Below, in pieces: positions 63,853 to 64,000 of a stretch of DNA of 64,000 bases. The stretch is from Celerinatantimonas sp046054165 (GTDB lineage: Bacteria > Pseudomonadota > Gammaproteobacteria > Enterobacterales > Celerinatantimonadaceae). Where the stretch lies: contig NZ_JBFNXK010000008.1 of NCBI RefSeq assembly GCF_046054165.1, positions 1 to 64,000 on the forward strand. Direction: 5' to 3'. The notes beneath the pieces are model-generated. The model saw only the letters and a program-made list of their open reading frames with translations. It had not been told where the DNA came from and searched no databases. The first letter of the stretch is position 1. The number at the start of each line of letters is the position of its first letter. Position numbers and translations under genes: made by a program.

Positions 63853-64000
63853 TCATCGAATTTTACGGTCAAATAAGGTTCGCATTACCATATGCGTCCG
63901 AACCAGAGTCACGGTTGGAATCGCCTCAATGATTGTGCGGATCTCTTCAATCCGACGCATACTGGCCGCCTCTACAAAGGCAATTAAATCAACCTGCCCA
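63853..64000 (-). CDS. Lrp/AsnC-family regulator, C-terminal end (partial)
   Basis: Reading into the window from the right edge, 48 residues are followed by a TGA at 63855..63853. The sequence (GQVDLIAFVEAASMRRIEE, then IEAIPTVTLVRTHMVM) matches the end of the RAM effector domain of Lrp/AsnC regulators. The 5' part is outside the window, so effector and targets are unknown. It is upstream of mdtA on the same strand. Confidence 0.75.
   Translation of the reverse strand, partial: GQVDLIAFVEAASMRRIEEIRTIIEAIPTVTLVRTHMVMRTLFDRKIR

Noticed and set aside
1..64000. tRNA genes, CRISPR arrays, insertion sequences, prophage
   Set aside because: No T-loop pattern in a cloverleaf context, no regularly spaced repeats, and no transposase or phage proteins were seen in any frame.

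Overview
The window is a dense chromosomal segment of a gammaproteobacterium, read from gene content and order. It carries metJ/metB/metL, lexA-dinF, bioH/gntX/nfuA, yibN-secB-gpsA next to gpmI-envC, rpoH, priA, argS-ftsN-hslVU, rraA/zapB, cpxRA and mdtABC, with an rRNA leader at the left edge. The mixture of Enterobacterales-like and Vibrio/Shewanella-like order suggests a free-living marine or estuarine lineage. I cannot name the genus from sequence alone. I see no tRNA gene, insertion sequence, prophage or CRISPR array.

Layout. 1-570: leader and two tandem promoters of an rRNA operon that runs off the left edge on the minus strand. 0.6-11.6 kb: a membrane-anchored RRM protein, murI, brnQ, btuB with a cobalamin riboswitch, trmA, a Nudix hydrolase, and the methionine cluster metL-metB/metJ with Met boxes between the divergent promoters. 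11.6-19.7 kb: tex, an MFS transporter beside an AT-rich non-coding stretch, a DUF411 pair that is probably metal-related, two small uncharacterised genes, bioH and gntX. 19.8-31 kb: nfuA, gpsA, secB, a rhodanese, gpmI, envC, glpX, a DUF4357 protein, rpoH, kduD/kdgR and rpmE. 31-41 kb: priA, argS, ftsN, hslVU under a sigma-32 promoter, rraA, zapB, cysE and fieF. 41-45 kb: cpxRA and an Aer-type chemoreceptor. 45.2-50.2 kb: a four-gene cassette. 50.4-64 kb: trmL, lexA-dinF, an atypical SDR, the tripartite RND pump mdtABC with an outer-membrane channel, and the 3' end of an Lrp/AsnC regulator.

The most interesting locus is the 45.2-50.2 kb cassette on the minus strand. Its four genes are joined by ATGA overlaps: a PLP-dependent amino acid decarboxylase, a pentameric ligand-gated ion channel closely resembling the amine-gated channel ELIC, a membrane sensor with a Cache-like periplasmic domain and an unrecognised cytoplasmic domain, and an MFS transporter. 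The channel keeps nearly all the residues I recall as the ELIC amine site. A system that makes, senses and moves an amine is therefore a coherent but untested hypothesis.

Regulation readable from the DNA links several regions. Perfect CpxR boxes (GTAAA-N5-GTAAA) lie upstream of cpxR and, 22 kb away, upstream of mdtA. A sigma-32 promoter precedes hslVU while rpoH is in the same window. Two LexA boxes precede lexA, tandem Met boxes lie between metB and metJ, and KdgR-like boxes lie between kduD and kdgR.
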